57,683 nucleotides of DNA from Pseudomonadota bacterium. Its GTDB lineage: Bacteria; Pseudomonadota; Gammaproteobacteria; Burkholderiales; Sulfuriferulaceae. The stretch lies in contig JAJYPN010000017.1 of assembly GCA_021795395.1 (NCBI GenBank), positions 1-57,683 on the forward strand. Direction: 5' to 3'. This document shows positions 8,527 through 17,595 of the stretch, in pieces. The notes under the pieces are model-generated. The model saw nothing but the letters and a program-made list of their open reading frames with translations, made no database searches and was not told the DNA's origin. The position numbers were made by a program, and so were the translations under genes. Position 1 is the stretch's first letter; each line of letters begins with the position of its first letter.

Positions 8527-8573
8527 TGCTATCATCGATAGCAATATATCCAATAATTGATTGCAATGCAATC
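8527..8573 (-). promoter_or_regulatory. Two inverted repeats upstream of the FitA-like gene (candidate operator)
   Basis: Within the 71-bp gap between the fmt stop and the antitoxin start are two near-perfect inverted repeats: TGCTATC-ATC-GATAGCA at 8527-8543 and GATTGCA-A-TGCAATC at 8559-8573. Their centres lie 31 bp apart, about three helical turns, so two antitoxin dimers could bind the same face. The half-site TGCTATC resembles, from memory, the half-site reported for gonococcal FitA; this is family knowledge and was not searched. Autoregulation by the antitoxin-toxin complex is inferred. Confidence 0.6.
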
Positions 8574-8583
8574 GAAAACCTCA

Positions 8584-9522
8584 TCACTCGTTCCCGATCG
8601 AGCCGAATGCGTCACCGGGCAGCAATCTGTGCCCCTCCAGCCATAGTCCGGCCGTCAACCGTTTGCCTCCAGCTGTTTGCAGTTCGGTAACGCATAACGC
8701 ACCTCGACCGCAGGCGACGACGATACCATCGGCATTCGCCGCCAACACCATGCCGGGTTTGCCGGTCATCGACAGCCTGTGCGCGCGCCAGATTTTGACC
8801 GGCATTTCCTGCCGGCCGATGAATGCACCGGGAGCGGGATTGAAGGCTCGGATATTGCGCGCGAGCTGCGCCGCATCGAGATTAAAATCCAGCCGCGCTT
8901 CGGCTTTGCTCACTTTGGCGGCGTAGGTTGCGCCTTGGTCCGGTTGCGGCCGAACGCAGAGGGCATGCTCGCTTGCTGCGGTCAATGCCCGGACTATCAA
9001 TGCGCCACCAAGTTCGGCAAGCTTGTCATGCAAACTTCCCGTCGTATCGTCGTCGGCGATCGCCAGCGATTGTTGCAGGCATATCGCGCCGGTATCCAGC
9101 CCGGCGTCCATCTGCATGATGGTCACGCCAGTCTCGGCATCGCCCGCCTGGATCGCCCTATGAATGGGCGCCGCGCCGCGCCAGCGCGGTAAAAGGGAGG
9201 CATGGATGTTGAGACAGCCGAGATGCGGCAGATCGAGCACGGTCTGCGGCAAAATCAGTCCGTACGCAGCGACAACCATCGCATCGGCGTCGAATTCGCG
9301 AAGCTCGGCCTGTATCGCTGCGGATTTCAGCGCCTCGGGTTGCAGTACCGGCAGACCCAGCCGCTGCGCTTCGCATTTCACGGCGCAGGGGGCAAGCTTC
9401 ATACCGCGCCCGGCAGGGCGGTCGGGCTGCGTCAGCACCGCTGCGACAGTGTGACCGGCCTTGTGTATCGCGGTCAGGGCAATACGCGCAAATTCAGGGG
9501 TGCCGGCAAAAATAATACGCAT
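8584..9522 (-). CDS. fmt: Methionyl-tRNA formyltransferase
   Basis: Adds a formyl group from 10-formyl-tetrahydrofolate to initiator Met-tRNA. The 312-residue length is normal. It begins MRIIFAGTPEFARIAL, has the catalytic-domain block LNIHASLLPRWRGAAPI (Asn, His and Asp are the catalytic residues of the family), MQMDAGLDTGA, and a C-terminal OB-like domain from about residue 205 (GATYAAKVSKAEARLDF). It is transcribed after def in the same direction with a 64-bp gap, the classic def-fmt pairing in which the deformylase later removes the group. The 3' end abuts the antitoxin operator region. Confidence 0.97.
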   Translation of the reverse strand: MRIIFAGTPEFARIALTAIHKAGHTVAAVLTQPDRPAGRGMKLAPCAVKCEAQRLGLPVLQPEALKSAAIQAELREFDADAMVVAAYGLILPQTVLDLPHLGCLNIHASLLPRWRGAAPIHRAIQAGDAETGVTIMQMDAGLDTGAICLQQSLAIADDDTTGSLHDKLAELGGALIVRALTAASEHALCVRPQPDQGATYAAKVSKAEARLDFNLDAAQLARNIRAFNPAPGAFIGRQEMPVKIWRAHRLSMTGKPGMVLAANADGIVVACGRGALCVTELQTAGGKRLTAGLWLEGHRLLPGDAFGSIGNE

Positions 9523-9586
9523 TACTACCCCTGGATGCCCGCAAACGATACAGGGAAACGAGTGGCTGCGTGCTGGATACCGCCCA

Positions 9587-10090
9587 TTACATGGTTTCCT
9601 GCAGGCGTTTTTTAAGCTTGTTCTTGATCCGACTTTGTTTGAGCGGCGACAGGTATTGCACGAAGACCTTGCCCTGCAAATGATCCATTTCGTGTTGTAT
9701 GCACACCGCCAGCAAGCCTTCGGCGGTCAATTCGAACGCCGCCCCGTTTTCATCCAGCGCACGGACGGTGACGCGCTCGGCGCGAGTGACCTTATCGTAA
9801 ATGCCGGGCACTGACAGGCAGCCTTCCTCGCGTTCGGCATTACCTTGCGCCGCCAGTATTTGAGGATTGATAAAGACGTGCAGCTGATCCTGCGTTTCGC
9901 TGATATCGATCACCAGCAATTGTATATGCTCGTCCACCTGCGTCGCCGCCAGACCTATCCCCGGTGCCGCATACATCGTCTCGGCCATGTCGGAAATCAG
10001 TTGCCGTATCCTCGCATCCACGGAATCGACGGGACGGGCACGTGTATGGAGTCGGGGATCGGGGTACCGCAATATTGTCAATTTAGCCAT
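9587..10090 (-). CDS. def: Peptide deformylase
   Basis: Metalloenzyme of 167 residues that removes the N-formyl group from new proteins. All three motifs are present: GIGLAATQ (motif I), EGCLSVPG with the metal-binding cysteine (motif II), and [12 protein letters not shown] with the HExxH-like metal ligands (motif III). The start at ATG 10090 gives the typical [14 protein letters not shown]; a slightly longer frame upstream would add six unlikely residues. It is divergent from the LysM gene, and the shared 123-bp region holds promoters for both. Confidence 0.97.
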   Translation of the reverse strand: MAKLTILRYPDPRLHTRARPVDSVDARIRQLISDMAETMYAAPGIGLAATQVDEHIQLLVIDISETQDQLHVFINPQILAAQGNAEREEGCLSVPGIYDKVTRAERVTVRALDENGAAFELTAEGLLAVCIQHEMDHLQGKVFVQYLSPLKQSRIKNKLKKRLQETM

Positions 10091-10213
10091 AAATACTTGC
10101 CTACACAATCAATTACATGCAAAATCCAAACATAATATTAATTTCAGGTTTGAACTATTATACGTCCATTGATCTACAATGAGGCAAAACCAATAATTGG
10201 TCTCGGGGGCAGC

Positions 10214-11221
10214 ATGTACAAAATCATTGCGTTTTTATTATTATCAGGCTTTTTCGCGTTATCAAGCCGAGCCGACGTACTGCGTCTCCAGGACCATCCT
10301 CCCGCCAGCTATACCGTCGTGAAGGGCGATACCTTATGGGGCATCGCCGGCAAGTTTCTCAAGAACCCCTGGCAATGGCCTGAAATATGGGGAATGAACA
10401 AAGACGAAATCAAAAACCCGCACTGGATCTATCCCGGCGACGTCGTGGTTCTCAATACCAGCGGAGCGACGCCTCGCTTGTCGCTACTGCGCAACGGCAA
10501 TTTGCCTACGGTCGTGCTGACGCCCGAAGTACGCAAATCCGCCATCGAAGCGCCAGGCATCCCACCCATACCGACCGCGAATATCAACCCGTTTCTCAAT
10601 CAGCCGTTCGTCATGGATAAGGGCGCGCTGGAGCACGCACCGCGTATCATCGATTTTGAAACCGGGCACCTGGTTATCGGCGCCGGCAATCTGGCTTATG
10701 CAACCAATGACGGCAGCGCTACCGACAACTGGCGAGTCCTGCGCCCGGGTGATGCGTTACTCGACCCGGTCACAGGGGAAGTATTGGGCTATCAGGTCCG
10801 GTATCTGGGCAATGCGCGCACGGTCACCCAGGGCAATCCGCAGACGATCTCGATCACTGCTTCCAGACAGGAAATGGAGGTTAACGATCGCCTGATCCCT
10901 GCGCACAACGACTATTCCTTCCGCTTTGTCCCGCATGCGCCGGAGCATACCGTCAACGGTTTCATCATTTCCACTTACCGCGGCATCACCGAAGTCGGAC
11001 AATACGATACCGTCATCATCAATCAAGGCGCGCGCGACGGTCTGGACGACGGCACCGTGCTCGCGGTCTACAGGAACAAGGCTCTTCCAGACGGCACGCC
11101 GTTGCCGCCGTTCCGGGTGGGGCTGCTCATGCTGTACCGCGTCTTCGACAAGGTATCGTACGCGATCATCATGCAAACCACCGGCCCGGTAAATTTGAAC
11201 GATTACGTACGCAACCCCTGA
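10214..11221 (+). CDS. LysM-domain peptidoglycan-binding protein
   Basis: Exported protein of 335 residues. A signal peptide ([20 protein letters not shown]) is followed by one LysM domain at about residues 33-85 ([39 protein letters not shown]). The rest, about 250 residues, has no family I can name; it is a conserved partner of dprA in Betaproteobacteria. LysM domains bind N-acetylglucosamine in peptidoglycan, so the protein probably sits at the wall in the periplasm. ATG 10214 is preceded by GGGGG, while upstream starts would place extra residues before the signal peptide. dprA follows after about 100 bp. Confidence 0.88.
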   Translation: MYKIIAFLLLSGFFALSSRADVLRLQDHPPASYTVVKGDTLWGIAGKFLKNPWQWPEIWGMNKDEIKNPHWIYPGDVVVLNTSGATPRLSLLRNGNLPTVVLTPEVRKSAIEAPGIPPIPTANINPFLNQPFVMDKGALEHAPRIIDFETGHLVIGAGNLAYATNDGSATDNWRVLRPGDALLDPVTGEVLGYQVRYLGNARTVTQGNPQTISITASRQEMEVNDRLIPAHNDYSFRFVPHAPEHTVNGFIISTYRGITEVGQYDTVIINQGARDGLDDGTVLAVYRNKALPDGTPLPPFRVGLLMLYRVFDKVSYAIIMQTTGPVNLNDYVRNP

Positions 11222-11318
11222 CTGCTCAACTGCCGCTCAGCCATCGATAGCGGAACCCGCATCCGGAACATGACGAAATCAGCTTTTACGGCGCTCTGCT
11301 TCCGTTTTCGGGATTAAT

Positions 11319-12392
11319 GTGACATTTGACGAATTACAAGCATGGCTGGGATTGTCGCTGACGCCGGGATTGAGCGCAAAGTCTTACCGTGCATTGCTCT
11401 CGGCATTTGGCGGCCCGGAACGGGTCTATGCCGCGTCGCGCAGTGAGCTTGGCAGATATCTGACTGCGGATCTGGCGACGCGCGTTGCCGGCGGCATAGA
11501 CAACGCGCGCATCGCCAATTCCCTGAATTGGCTTGAACAGCCGGGCAATCGGGTGGTTACGCTGGCCGACAGCGATTATCCGCAGCGTCTGCTGCAAATC
11601 CCGGATCCCCCGCCGGTGCTTTATCTGAAAGGCCGACGCGAATTATTGAACCGTTCTGCGCTCGCCATCGTCGGCAGCCGTAACGCCACGCCGCAAGGCA
11701 TCCTGAATGCCGAAGCTTTCGCCCGGAATCTGTCGGAAGTCGGCCTGACCATCATCAGCGGCCTGGCTACCGGCATCGATGCGGCGGCGCATCGAGGCAG
11801 CCTCAAGTGCGATGGCGGCACGATAGCGGTAGTCGGTACCGGGCTGGATATCATCTATCCGGCACGCAACAAGGCATTGGCCCACGCCATCGCCGAAAAC
11901 GGCGCAATCGTCTCGGAGTTTCCCTTGGGTACGCCGTCGATCGCCAGCAACTTTCCCCGCCGCAATCGCATCATCAGCGGCATGAGCGCAGGCTGCCTGG
12001 TCGTCGAAGCCGCGGTACGGAGCGGTTCGCTGATCACTGCACGGCTGGCCGCAGAGCAGGGCAGGGAAGTATTCGCCATTCCGGGCTCGATCCATTCTCC
12101 GGTCGCGCGCGGCTGCCATGCGTTGATTAAACAGGGCGCAAAATTGGTCGAATCGGCGCAGGATATTCTCGACGAATTAAATTTGTCGACAATTCGACAA
12201 ACTCCGGCGCAGGTAGAGGATAATGACGATCCATTATGGCGGGCAATGGGTTTTGACCCGGTCTCTTTCGACAGGCTGGTACTGCTCAGCGGGTTGACGG
12301 CATCGGCACTTTGCGCCATGCTGTTGGAAAGAGAGCTACAGGGGCAGATTGCCACTTTGCCCGGAGGTTTATACCAACGCATTGTTTTATAA
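11319..12392 (+). CDS. dprA: DNA-processing protein DprA (Smf)
   Basis: Loader of RecA onto incoming single-stranded DNA during natural transformation. The 357-residue protein has an N-terminal SAM-like region (LQAWLGLSLTPGLSAKSYRAL), then the Rossmann DprA core at about residues 100-300: LAIVGSRNATPQG, IISGLATGIDAAAH, VVGTGLDIIYPARN, FPRRNRIISGMS and GSLITARLAAEQGREVFAIPG. A C-terminal winged-helix segment ends the protein. The start codon is GTG at 11319 with only a weak ribosome site. Presence of dprA is compatible with, but does not prove, competence. It lies in the common lysM-dprA-smg-topA cluster. Confidence 0.96.
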   Translation: MTFDELQAWLGLSLTPGLSAKSYRALLSAFGGPERVYAASRSELGRYLTADLATRVAGGIDNARIANSLNWLEQPGNRVVTLADSDYPQRLLQIPDPPPVLYLKGRRELLNRSALAIVGSRNATPQGILNAEAFARNLSEVGLTIISGLATGIDAAAHRGSLKCDGGTIAVVGTGLDIIYPARNKALAHAIAENGAIVSEFPLGTPSIASNFPRRNRIISGMSAGCLVVEAAVRSGSLITARLAAEQGREVFAIPGSIHSPVARGCHALIKQGAKLVESAQDILDELNLSTIRQTPAQVEDNDDPLWRAMGFDPVSFDRLVLLSGLTASALCAMLLERELQGQIATLPGGLYQRIVL

Positions 12393-12398
12393 AGATAA

Positions 12399-12860
12399 AT
12401 GTTCGATATTCTGCTTTTTTTATTTGAAAATTACCCGCAAATCGAATTGGCACCCGACCGGGACACCTTGACGATCAAACTCCATGCTGCGGGATTTAAC
12501 GCGGGCGAAATCGATCACGCGCTGGATTGGTTTTCGGATCTGGGTTCGCTCAATTCGAGCCAGTATCCCGTGGAGTTGGCCGACAATCCCACGATGCGCG
12601 TCTACGCTCCTTACGAACTTGAGCGTATCGATGCCGAAAGCCGGGGTTTTCTGCAATTTCTCCAGCATGCCGGTCTGCTCAATGCCTTGCAGCGCGAATG
12701 GATTATCGACCGCGTGCTGGCCCTGGACGAGCGCGAGGCCAGTCTGGAAAAAATCAAATGGATCGTACTCATCGTGCTCTGGAGCCAGAATCCCAATCAG
12801 GATTATTTATTGCTGGAAGACATGCTGTTTAATAACGGCAGTGCTCTTGCCATCCATTAG
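12399..12860 (+). CDS. smg: Smg family protein (DUF494)
   Basis: Protein of 153 residues that begins MFDILLFLFENYPQIELAPD, the hallmark N-terminus of the Smg/DUF494 family, followed by LHAAGFNAGEIDHALDWFSDL and a C-terminal LEKIKWIVLIVLWSQ segment. The biochemical role is not established; it is consistently found between dprA and topA in Beta- and Gammaproteobacteria. Here the gaps are 6 nt to dprA and 12 nt to topA, so the three are almost certainly one transcription unit. Confidence 0.93.
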   Translation: MFDILLFLFENYPQIELAPDRDTLTIKLHAAGFNAGEIDHALDWFSDLGSLNSSQYPVELADNPTMRVYAPYELERIDAESRGFLQFLQHAGLLNALQREWIIDRVLALDEREASLEKIKWIVLIVLWSQNPNQDYLLLEDMLFNNGSALAIH

Positions 12861-12872
12861 GCCGCATCGCGC

Positions 12873-15458
12873 ATGTCAGCATTAGTAATTGTCGAGTCGC
12901 CCTCCAAAGCCAAGACGCTGAAAAAGTACCTGGGCGCCGAATACGAAATTCTCGCCAGTTACGGACATATACGCGATCTCGTGCCCAAGACCGGCGCCAT
13001 CGACACCGAACATGGCTTCGCCATGAAATATCAGTTGATCGAACGCAACGAACAGCATCTCGCCACGATACTCAAGTCTGCCAAAAAAGCCGACCGCATC
13101 CTGCTCGCGACCGACCCTGACCGGGAAGGGGAGGCGATCGCCTGGCATTTGTCCGAAATCCTGCTGGACAATAAGGCCACCGCCAATAAACCCGTTGCGC
13201 GCATCGAATTTCACGAAATCACGCAAAGCGCGATCCAGTATGCCGTCGACAATCCGCGCACCATCGCGATGCCGCTGGTCGATGCCCAGCAGGCACGACG
13301 TGCGCTCGATTATCTGGTCGGTTTCAATCTATCGCCGCTGCTATGGCGCAAAATCAGTCCCGGCCTGTCTGCCGGCAGGGTACAAAGCCCCGCCTTGCGG
13401 CTGATCGTGGAACGCGAACTGGAAATCGAAAAATTTACCGCCCGCGAATATTGGACCATCCATCTCGATAGCCATAAATCCGGCCAGCCCTTCTCGGCGC
13501 GTTTGATCCAGTTTGCCGGAAAAAAACTGGAACAGTTCAGCGTTCCCGACGCGAATGCGCACGATGCCATACTGGATCAATTGAGCAGGCACGAAAAGGG
13601 CGTCGTACATAACGTCGAGAAAAAGCGCAAATCGCGCAATGCAACCGCGCCTTTCACGACCTCGACCCTGCAGCAGGAAGCCGTACGCAAGCTGGGCATG
13701 ACCACGGACCGCGCCATGCGCACCGCCCAGCAGTTATATGAAGGCGTCAATCTGGGCGGCGACGCCACCGGTCTGATCACCTACATGCGTACCGACTCGG
13801 TCAACCTCGCGCGCGAAGCGATCGAAGATATCCGGCACTACATAACCAGGCATTTCAGCCCCGACTATCTGCCTGCCGCCGCGGTCTTTTTCCGCAACAA
13901 ATCCAAAAACGCACAGGAAGCGCACGAAGCGATCCGCCCTACCGCCATCGGCCGCACACCCGAATCGGTCCGTCAGTATCTGACCGCCGACCAGGCGCGG
14001 CTCTACGAGATGATCTGGAAACGCACATTGGCTTGCCAGATGACGCCGGCGCAATTCGATACCGTCAGTCTGGATATCGCCGTCGGCGGTCCCGGCAATC
14101 TGTTCCGGGCAACCGGTCAGACGTTGGTATTTCCCGGTTTCATCGCCGTCTATCAGGAAAATCAAGACGATACCGCGGAAGAAGAAAACACGCGCCTGCC
14201 ACCACTCGTCGAAGGCGAAACCGTCGGTGTCGACAAAGTATACGGCGAACAGCATCATACCCAGCCGCCGCCGCGCTATACCGAAGCGAGTCTGGTCAAA
14301 ACGCTGGAAGAATACGGCATCGGCCGGCCATCGACTTATGCCAGCATCATCTCCACCTTGCAGGAACGCGAATACGCCGAACTGGACAAGAAACGCTTTA
14401 CCCCGACTCCTACCGGACGGCTGGTCAATTGCTTTCTAACCACGCATTTTACAGCGTACGTCGATTACGATTTTACCGCCAAGCTTGAAGACAAACTCGA
14501 CGACGTTTCCAACGGCACGCTGAAATATCTGCCTTTGCTGAGCGAATTCTGGGAAGGATTTTTCGGTACGCTGACCGCCAAAGCCGATGTCGAACGCGGC
14601 TGTCCGATCGACGATGAAGTTTGCCCCAAATGCGGCGGCAAACTGTTTTTACAATCGAGCAAACGCGGTCTGTTCATCGGTTGTTCAGGCTACCCGGATT
14701 GCGATTATACGCGGCCGATGTACGGCGCCAACGATAGCGGTCCCATCAGTCTCGGCCGCGACCCGGCAAGCGGCGAAGAAATTTTGCTGCTGACCGGCCG
14801 GTTCGGCCCTTACGTACAGGTCGGCGCAACGCCCGAAGACAAAAAAATCAAACCGCGCCGCGCTTCCTGGCCGAAAACCGTACCGATCGAAGCCGCAGAT
14901 TTGATGACTGCCCTCCGATTATTGTCGCTCCCAAGAGAAGTGGGCGCTCACCCTGAAACCGGGAAAAGCATCGTCGCCAACATCGGCCGTTTCGGTCCTT
15001 ATTTACAGCACGACGGCAAATTCAAATCGATACCGAAAACCGACGACGTCTATACCATCGATTTACCGCGTGCGCTGGAAGTGCTACTGATGGAACGCGC
15101 GCCGCGCGGCAACGCGCCGGCCGGCAAGCCGTTGGGCAATCATCCGGAAGACGGCAAGGCGGTCACGCTCAACGAAGGCCGGTACGGCTGGTATGTCAAG
15201 CACGGCAGCATCAATGCCACCCTTCCCAAGGAGATGGAAGCCGAAGCGGTCACACTGGAAATCGCCTTGCCGCTGCTCGCCGAGCGCGCCGCCAAAGGCA
15301 AGCCCGGCCGCAAAAAACCGGCGGCCAAGGCCGGCGGAAAACCTGTTGCGAAAACCGCAGCGACCAAGAAAACGCCAGCGGCCCGGAAACCTGTCGCCGG
15401 AAAAGCTTCTACGGCAAAGACCCGGTCGGTCAAGGTGTCCGCCAAAAAAATCGCTTGA
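12873..15458 (+). CDS. topA: DNA topoisomerase I
   Basis: Type IA topoisomerase that relaxes negative supercoils; 861 residues. Order of parts: TOPRIM domain at residues 1-130 (ALVIVESPSKAKTL, ATDPDREGEAIAWHL), the catalytic core with the nucleophile tyrosine in LITYMRTDS (about residue 305), PPPRYTEASLVKTLEE and GIGRPSTYA. One zinc finger follows at about 577-615 (CPKCGGKLF ... GCSGYPDC), then several C-terminal topoisomerase repeats (GRFGPYVQVG, GRFGPYLQHD, GRYGWYVKHG). The last 55 residues are a Lys/Ala/Pro-rich tail resembling histone-like tails, common in Betaproteobacteria. It ends convergently with the AlgR-type gene. Confidence 0.97.
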   Translation: MSALVIVESPSKAKTLKKYLGAEYEILASYGHIRDLVPKTGAIDTEHGFAMKYQLIERNEQHLATILKSAKKADRILLATDPDREGEAIAWHLSEILLDNKATANKPVARIEFHEITQSAIQYAVDNPRTIAMPLVDAQQARRALDYLVGFNLSPLLWRKISPGLSAGRVQSPALRLIVERELEIEKFTAREYWTIHLDSHKSGQPFSARLIQFAGKKLEQFSVPDANAHDAILDQLSRHEKGVVHNVEKKRKSRNATAPFTTSTLQQEAVRKLGMTTDRAMRTAQQLYEGVNLGGDATGLITYMRTDSVNLAREAIEDIRHYITRHFSPDYLPAAAVFFRNKSKNAQEAHEAIRPTAIGRTPESVRQYLTADQARLYEMIWKRTLACQMTPAQFDTVSLDIAVGGPGNLFRATGQTLVFPGFIAVYQENQDDTAEEENTRLPPLVEGETVGVDKVYGEQHHTQPPPRYTEASLVKTLEEYGIGRPSTYASIISTLQEREYAELDKKRFTPTPTGRLVNCFLTTHFTAYVDYDFTAKLEDKLDDVSNGTLKYLPLLSEFWEGFFGTLTAKADVERGCPIDDEVCPKCGGKLFLQSSKRGLFIGCSGYPDCDYTRPMYGANDSGPISLGRDPASGEEILLLTGRFGPYVQVGATPEDKKIKPRRASWPKTVPIEAADLMTALRLLSLPREVGAHPETGKSIVANIGRFGPYLQHDGKFKSIPKTDDVYTIDLPRALEVLLMERAPRGNAPAGKPLGNHPEDGKAVTLNEGRYGWYVKHGSINATLPKEMEAEAVTLEIALPLLAERAAKGKPGRKKPAAKAGGKPVAKTAATKKTPAARKPVAGKASTAKTRSVKVSAKKIA

Positions 15459-15498
15459 ATGGGTTTGCACCAGGACCCGGTTAACCGCGGCGTTCCGG

Positions 15499-16263
15499 TC
15501 AAGGCGCTTCCCCCTGACGAAACTGTTTGATCACGGAATACTGTCTGCGGCTTACCGGCAAAACATCGTCCACCCCTTTGAGCAACACCACCCAGCCGCT
15601 GTAATCGCCGTCGGTACCGCAGCCGGATTTGAGCGCGAATCCCGCTATCGCATTGCGAGCGACCAATATGCTGCGATGGATGCGGATAAATTGCCCGGCA
15701 AATTCCTGTTCCAGACTGGTCAGACTTTCTTCGAGTAAATACGTATAAGCCAGCGTACGCGCCGCGACATATTTCTGCTCGGCGCGCAAACTAACGATTT
15801 CCGCCACCGGTACGAGCAATACGCGGCCGCGTTCGTTAGCACTGAGGTATTGGCGGCCGGCGGCGGGTGGCAACTCGGCAGCTATCGCCGATCCCCGTAC
15901 CTTCTGTAACGCCGCCAGCAGGCGCTCTTTACGCACCGGCTTCAACAGATAATCGCGTGCATTGAGTTCGAACGCCGCAATCGCATGCGCATCGAAGGCC
16001 GTGGTAAAGATAATCGTGACGTGAGGTTTGGTTTGCGCCAGACGTTTCGCGACTTCCAGCCCATCGATACCGGGCATGTGTATGTCAAGCAATACCACAT
16101 CGGCGTCGATTTCTCCCAGCAGCCTCAGCGCATCGCGGCCATTGCCCGCTTCGCCGGCGACTTGCAGCGAAATCTGTCCGGCGCAGTCGGTCAGCACATC
16201 GCGCAAACGATTGCGCGCCGGTGCTTCGTCGTCGACGATAACGATCCGCAATGGGTTAGTCAT
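15499..16263 (-). CDS. algR: LytTR-type response regulator (AlgR family)
   Basis: DNA-binding response regulator of 254 residues. The receiver domain (about 1-120) shows IVIVDDEAPAR, the phospho-acceptor aspartate in VVLLDIHMPGIDGLE, the Thr switch in IIFTTAFDAHA and the lysine in DYLLKPV. The C-terminal LytTR domain (about 140-250) has GRVLLVPVAEIVSLRAEQKY and FIRIHRSILVARN. ATG 16263 overlaps the kinase stop by four bases, so the pair is translationally coupled. The placement next to argH matches the Pseudomonas fimS(algZ)-algR locus, where it controls alginate and type IV pilus genes; targets here are unknown. Confidence 0.9.
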   Translation of the reverse strand: MTNPLRIVIVDDEAPARNRLRDVLTDCAGQISLQVAGEAGNGRDALRLLGEIDADVVLLDIHMPGIDGLEVAKRLAQTKPHVTIIFTTAFDAHAIAAFELNARDYLLKPVRKERLLAALQKVRGSAIAAELPPAAGRQYLSANERGRVLLVPVAEIVSLRAEQKYVAARTLAYTYLLEESLTSLEQEFAGQFIRIHRSILVARNAIAGFALKSGCGTDGDYSGWVVLLKGVDDVLPVSRRQYSVIKQFRQGEAP

Positions 16264-17300
16264 GGCACCGTCCGGCAAGGAAGAGAAATATGCACCTGAT
16301 AGAAATTATCGCCAATCTGGGTACGCAGGCTGGCTTCCACATCGAAATGCAGCAACAGCCGTTTTTTGATATTATTCAGCGCCATTTTATTGCCGGCATG
16401 ATGGCGACCGTTATGCTGATACGGATTGCGGATCACGATATGCAATTGGCCGCTGCTTTGATAAATATTGATATGGATTTCCCCGGCTTGCGTAGCAGGC
16501 TCTATCCCGTGATATACCGCATTTTCCAGCAAGGGCTGCATCATCAGCGGCGGCACCAGCACGGCAGGCGGCATCTTGTCCACATGCCACGCCACTTGCA
16601 GGCGATCGCCCAGCCTCAGGGCTTCCAGTTCCAGATATTGACGGCATAGATCGACTTCATCGGCAAGCGTGCTCAGATTGCGGCTATCGGCCATCATGAC
16701 ACGAAACAATTCAGACAGGTTTTCCAGCGCCCGCTCGGCCCGTTCCGGTTCCGACCGCACCAGGCTGAGCACGGCATTGAGGCTGTTGAACAAAAAGTGC
16801 GGGCGTATACGCGCCTGCAAAGCCTGCAAACGCGCTTCGGTAAGCGCCGGCGAAAGCACTTTGCCGCGCAGGTAAAAATAAGCCAGCATGATGACGCTCA
16901 TTCCTGTCACATTCAGCAATTCACGCATCGTCATCGCCATGTGACGATCGAGAAACACACGGCTCATTCCGTACATCACCAGACCTGCCGTGCAGACGGC
17001 GATTGCCGTCACCGCCATCGCCCCGGTTGAATAAGGTAAACGCGACAAAGGTCTAAACAGCAGGCACAGCAAGAAAAGAATCAGCAGGAGTGCCGTCTGC
17101 ACGACCATCGAATCCGCCACGAACAAATGCGACATTTCCTTATAATCCGTTGCCTGCAACCATACCGTCACCCCCAGCATGCCTTCGACCCCAAATACAA
17201 TCCGCAGCATGACGCCCAGATTACAAAAATCGGGCAGGCGATCGGGATAGTCGGTAGCGTCAGTCTTTGGCATAATTCTGTTTTGTGCAGTATCCTGCAT
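16260..17300 (-). CDS. algZ: LytS/AlgZ-type sensor histidine kinase
   Basis: Membrane sensor kinase of 346 residues with about four hydrophobic segments between residues 28 and 150 (SMVVQTALLLILFLLCLLF, TAIAVCTAGLVMYG). The kinase core of the His_kinase family follows: RIRPHFLFNSLNAVLSLVR with the phospho-acceptor histidine, then YLELEALRLGDRL and the N-box PPLMMQPLLENAVYHGIEP. The C-terminal ATPase is the short LytS version, as in AlgZ/FimS. The start is ATG 17300; ATG 17273 is also possible. Its promoter must lie within or beside the MITE-like element that begins at 17321. Confidence 0.88.
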   Translation of the reverse strand: MQDTAQNRIMPKTDATDYPDRLPDFCNLGVMLRIVFGVEGMLGVTVWLQATDYKEMSHLFVADSMVVQTALLLILFLLCLLFRPLSRLPYSTGAMAVTAIAVCTAGLVMYGMSRVFLDRHMAMTMRELLNVTGMSVIMLAYFYLRGKVLSPALTEARLQALQARIRPHFLFNSLNAVLSLVRSEPERAERALENLSELFRVMMADSRNLSTLADEVDLCRQYLELEALRLGDRLQVAWHVDKMPPAVLVPPLMMQPLLENAVYHGIEPATQAGEIHINIYQSSGQLHIVIRNPYQHNGRHHAGNKMALNNIKKRLLLHFDVEASLRTQIGDNFYQVHISLPCRTVP

Positions 17301-17320
17301 GACTTAACTATCAAGAATGC

Positions 17321-17591
17321 TAAGGGCTCGTTAATGAATAACTTGAACAAACGTTACTGCGTAGGCGCGATGGATGCAAGGCGCGAAGCGCAGCGAATGG
17401 TTATTCCATTCGCAAGCTTTGCAACGCCGCAGACGCGCGAATACGCAGCAACCCTCCGGGCTGGGGTTGTTTTGGGCGCATACCGGTGTTGCATGCCGCT
17501 TGTTGTGAATGACACAACCGCGCGTCCTGCACCTTGGTCTGCACCCAAAACACCCCAGCGTATGTCCATGTTATTTATTAGCGAGCCCTTA
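17321..17591. mobile_element. MITE-like element with 21-bp terminal inverted repeats
   Basis: The left end (17321-17341) and the reverse complement of the right end (17571-17591) match at 19 of 21 positions; both start TAAGGGCTCG and end AATAA. Both ends carry a TA, as expected for Tc1/mariner- or IS630-type target-site duplication. Inside are further complementary segments (about 17470-17490 with 17540-17559, both containing the GGGGT...TTTTGGG core), so the whole element could fold back on itself. There is no transposase gene in its 271 bp, hence non-autonomous. The right end stops 4 bp before the argH ATG. No second copy was seen in this window. Confidence 0.75.
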
Positions 17592-17595
17592 TTAT

